DNA of 7,018 nucleotides from Halorhodospira sp. GTDB lineage: Bacteria; Pseudomonadota; Gammaproteobacteria; Nitrococcales; Halorhodospiraceae. A model generated the notes under the pieces. The model was not told the origin of the DNA. It saw nothing but the letters and a program-made list of their open reading frames with translations, and did not search any database. The position numbers and the translations under genes are program-made. The stretch is from positions 1 to 7,018 of the forward strand of contig SKJZ01000038.1 in NCBI GenBank assembly GCA_007121755.1, read 5' to 3'. Below, piece after piece: positions 5,848-7,018 of this stretch; the first letter of the stretch is position 1; each line of letters begins with the position of its first letter.

Positions 5848-6819
5848 CTAACGAAGCAACCGCTCCTCATCGGCGAGAAGATCCAGCCCGATGACTTTCG
5901 CCTCGGTGTCGTGCGAGGCCAGAATGTACTGGCACTGGCGATCGGCGGGCTGGGTAAATATGGCTCCGGCGATGGAGCAGAGCTTATTCCCGCCGGTGAC
6001 GTCCACGGTAATGTGGCGGGCCTTGAAAGACCGCCCGGTCCCGTTGGCCTCGCCCTTGCCCGTCAACTCGGCCCAGATCAGGGCGAGCACCCGGCTGATC
6101 TCGTTGATGTCCTCGAAGTCCACGCCCTCGGCGGCAATATCCGGGCTGAGTTCGTGGGCGGGAAGGATCACCACCCCCTCGCCGGCAAGGATTTCGGCCA
6201 GGCGCTGAAATTCCTTGTATTGCGCGGAAGATCCTCTCGTCCCGCCGGCTTCGTCGCTCCGGGAACCCACCAGCACCACCTGCTCAAGCCTCGGCAGATG
6301 GTATCGGATGGCTTCCAGGGGCATGCGCCAGGAGCGCAAGGCGGTGATCTCCTTCAGGCCCTTGCCGCCGGAGCCGTCCGTTTCCCGTAACTCCCGCGCC
6401 AACGTGGTCGCCAGCGACGGATCGCCGAAAAGCCCGGCGTGCTCACTGAGGAAGAGGAGGAGAACGGGCGTCGGTGGTGGCCGCTCATCACGAAGTGCGA
6501 TCTGCTCGGAGCGGCCGACCTTGCTCAGTTGCCAGCCGACAAGCAGCAAGAATGCCACGGCCAACACCACCAGCGCGGCCTGCCACCAAGTGCCGACGGA
6601 AGGCGCTTGCCGTGTCCACGAGACCAGCGACTCGAGGAGTGCCGGCACCCAGTACAACAGCGCGTAGGCCAGCCACTCCACGGCCAGCAGCAAGAATATC
6701 GCAACGATGAAGGCCGGCAGCGTAAGCGTTCCAAGCAGATTCCGCGCGCTCAACGCGAGCCGGCGCGAGAAGGCCGGCCCCCGCCGCCCGCGCCGCCGTC
6801 CCCTGTATTTGCCCGTCAT
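5848..6819 (-). CDS. Membrane-anchored CARF-like protein with two transmembrane helices
   Basis: This 323-residue protein has a very basic N-terminus (MTGKYRGRRRGRRG), a hydrophobic helix at about 32-56, a short loop, and a second helix at about 79-97 (AALVVLAVAFLLLVGW). By the positive-inside rule both ends face the cytoplasm. From about 117 a Rossmann-like domain follows: first strand TPVLLLFLSEH, middle strands VVLVGS and GVVILPAHE, and VDVTGGNKLCSIAGAIF at 272-288, whose DxTGGxK loop is a CARF/SAVED-type signature. It therefore looks like a type III CRISPR membrane effector triggered by cyclic oligoadenylate, comparable in concept with Cam1 or Csx23. Those are smaller, and I cannot assign it to either. 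The ATG at 6819 has AAGGGA nine bases upstream. It heads the minus-strand cluster, 159 bases before the NE0113-family gene. Confidence 0.88.
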   Translation of the reverse strand: MTGKYRGRRRGRRGPAFSRRLALSARNLLGTLTLPAFIVAIFLLLAVEWLAYALLYWVPALLESLVSWTRQAPSVGTWWQAALVVLAVAFLLLVGWQLSKVGRSEQIALRDERPPPTPVLLLFLSEHAGLFGDPSLATTLARELRETDGSGGKGLKEITALRSWRMPLEAIRYHLPRLEQVVLVGSRSDEAGGTRGSSAQYKEFQRLAEILAGEGVVILPAHELSPDIAAEGVDFEDINEISRVLALIWAELTGKGEANGTGRSFKARHITVDVTGGNKLCSIAGAIFTQPADRQCQYILASHDTEAKVIGLDLLADEERLLR

Positions 6820-6908
6820 TCCCGGTAGTCCCTTGCAACCATTTCCAGACCGGCATTCTCCCGAACCCCCGGCCTCAAGACCACCCGGGCGGCCCTACGC
6901 GCGGAAAA

Positions 6909-6920
6909 CGCAAGCTTGCG
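6909..6920. promoter_or_regulatory. Palindromic operator candidate, copy 2
   Basis: A second exact CGCAAGCTTGCG sits in the 187-base divergent gap between the membrane CARF gene (start 6819) and the gene starting at 7007, nearly midway. Being symmetric it could act on either. On the plus side a -10-like GATATC (6946-6951) is 25 bases away, close to the 26-base gap at copy 1. The minus side has no recognisable -10 at the same distance. Confidence 0.6.
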
Positions 6921-6945
6921 CTTCCACATCCCCGACCGACAAATT

Positions 6946-6951
6946 GATATC
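6946..6951 (+). promoter_or_regulatory. Weak candidate -10 of the rightward gene
   Basis: GATATC lies in an AT-rich pocket (AAATTGATATCTTCTTTT) within otherwise GC-rich DNA, about 55 bases before ATG 7007. No clear -35 hexamer precedes it. Its distance from the palindrome is the main reason for listing it. Confidence 0.25.
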
Positions 6952-7006
6952 TTCTTTTCGGGCAACCTGCGGCGGAGACACCTCCAACGGCGAAAGGAAC
7001 CAAGCC

Positions 7007-7018
7007 ATGGACAATCAA
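7007..7018 (+). CDS. Start of a divergent gene, truncated at the right edge
   Basis: ATG 7007 is preceded by AAAGGA (6993-6998) with an 8-base spacer, and four codons (MDNQ) are visible before the window ends. Its divergence from the membrane CARF gene and the palindrome between them suggest it belongs to the same locus, possibly a core cas gene such as cas10 or another cas subunit. That identity is a guess, because no informative protein sequence is present. Confidence 0.45.

Noticed and set aside
5685..5870. 61-codon minus-strand ORF whose TGA overlaps the GTG start of the NE0113-family gene
   Set aside because: The overlap would suggest coupling, but the ORF begins inside the membrane CARF gene, runs through the palindromic region and encodes no recognisable sequence. 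A leader peptide function is not supported.
4414..6390. Long 658-codon plus-strand open frame
   Set aside because: It lies antisense across the NE0113-family gene and most of the membrane CARF gene, both with clear family motifs. Its product is low-complexity and it is a GC-rich shadow frame.
4346..6819. HEPN nuclease domain in the NE0113-family or membrane CARF protein
   Set aside because: The RYRIAAH string in the NE0113-family protein superficially fits R-x5-H but sits in the predicted wing strand. The membrane protein has no RxxxxH motif in a helical C-terminal domain.

Overview
This GC-rich window looks like an accessory region of a type III CRISPR-Cas locus in a Gram-negative proteobacterium. 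The Gram-negative reading rests on a signal-peptide-bearing outer-membrane-type beta-barrel protein ending in an aromatic residue. High GC and the CRISPR accessory families (TM1812, NE0113, VVA1548) would suit a gammaproteobacterium or relative, but that placement is an inference. No cas10, cas1, cas2, cas6 or CRISPR array lies inside the window. The effector core must be outside it, perhaps starting with the gene whose first codons are at the right edge.

Layout. Positions 2-3236, plus strand: the C-terminal part of a Upf1/DNA2-like SF1 helicase; an uncharacterised 408-residue protein with a predicted N-terminal winged helix, translationally coupled to the helicase by an 11-base overlap; then, after a 90-base leader, a TM1812-family CARF-HEPN protein (Csx1/Csx2 type) with DITHG and RNVLAH motifs. 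Positions 3276-6819, minus strand, in transcription order: a two-transmembrane-helix CARF-like protein; an NE0113-family CARF protein with a predicted winged-helix C-terminus; Csx16; a doubtful 64-residue ORF; and an outer-membrane barrel gene that converges on csx. At 7007 a plus-strand gene begins, divergent from the membrane CARF gene, and only four codons are visible.

Working model (inference). A type III complex outside the window would make cyclic oligoadenylate. That signal would be read by three CARF or CARF-like proteins with different outputs: RNA cleavage (HEPN), membrane perturbation (TM-CARF) and transcription control (CARF-winged helix). Csx16 may clear or modulate the signal.

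The most striking non-coding signal is a perfect 12-bp palindrome, CGCAAGCTTGCG, within a 16-bp exact match. It occurs exactly twice, both times intergenic: upstream of the CARF-winged-helix gene, and between the membrane CARF gene and the divergent gene at the right edge. In both places a -10-like hexamer sits 25-26 bp away. This is what an autoregulatory operator for a CARF-winged-helix transcription factor could look like.
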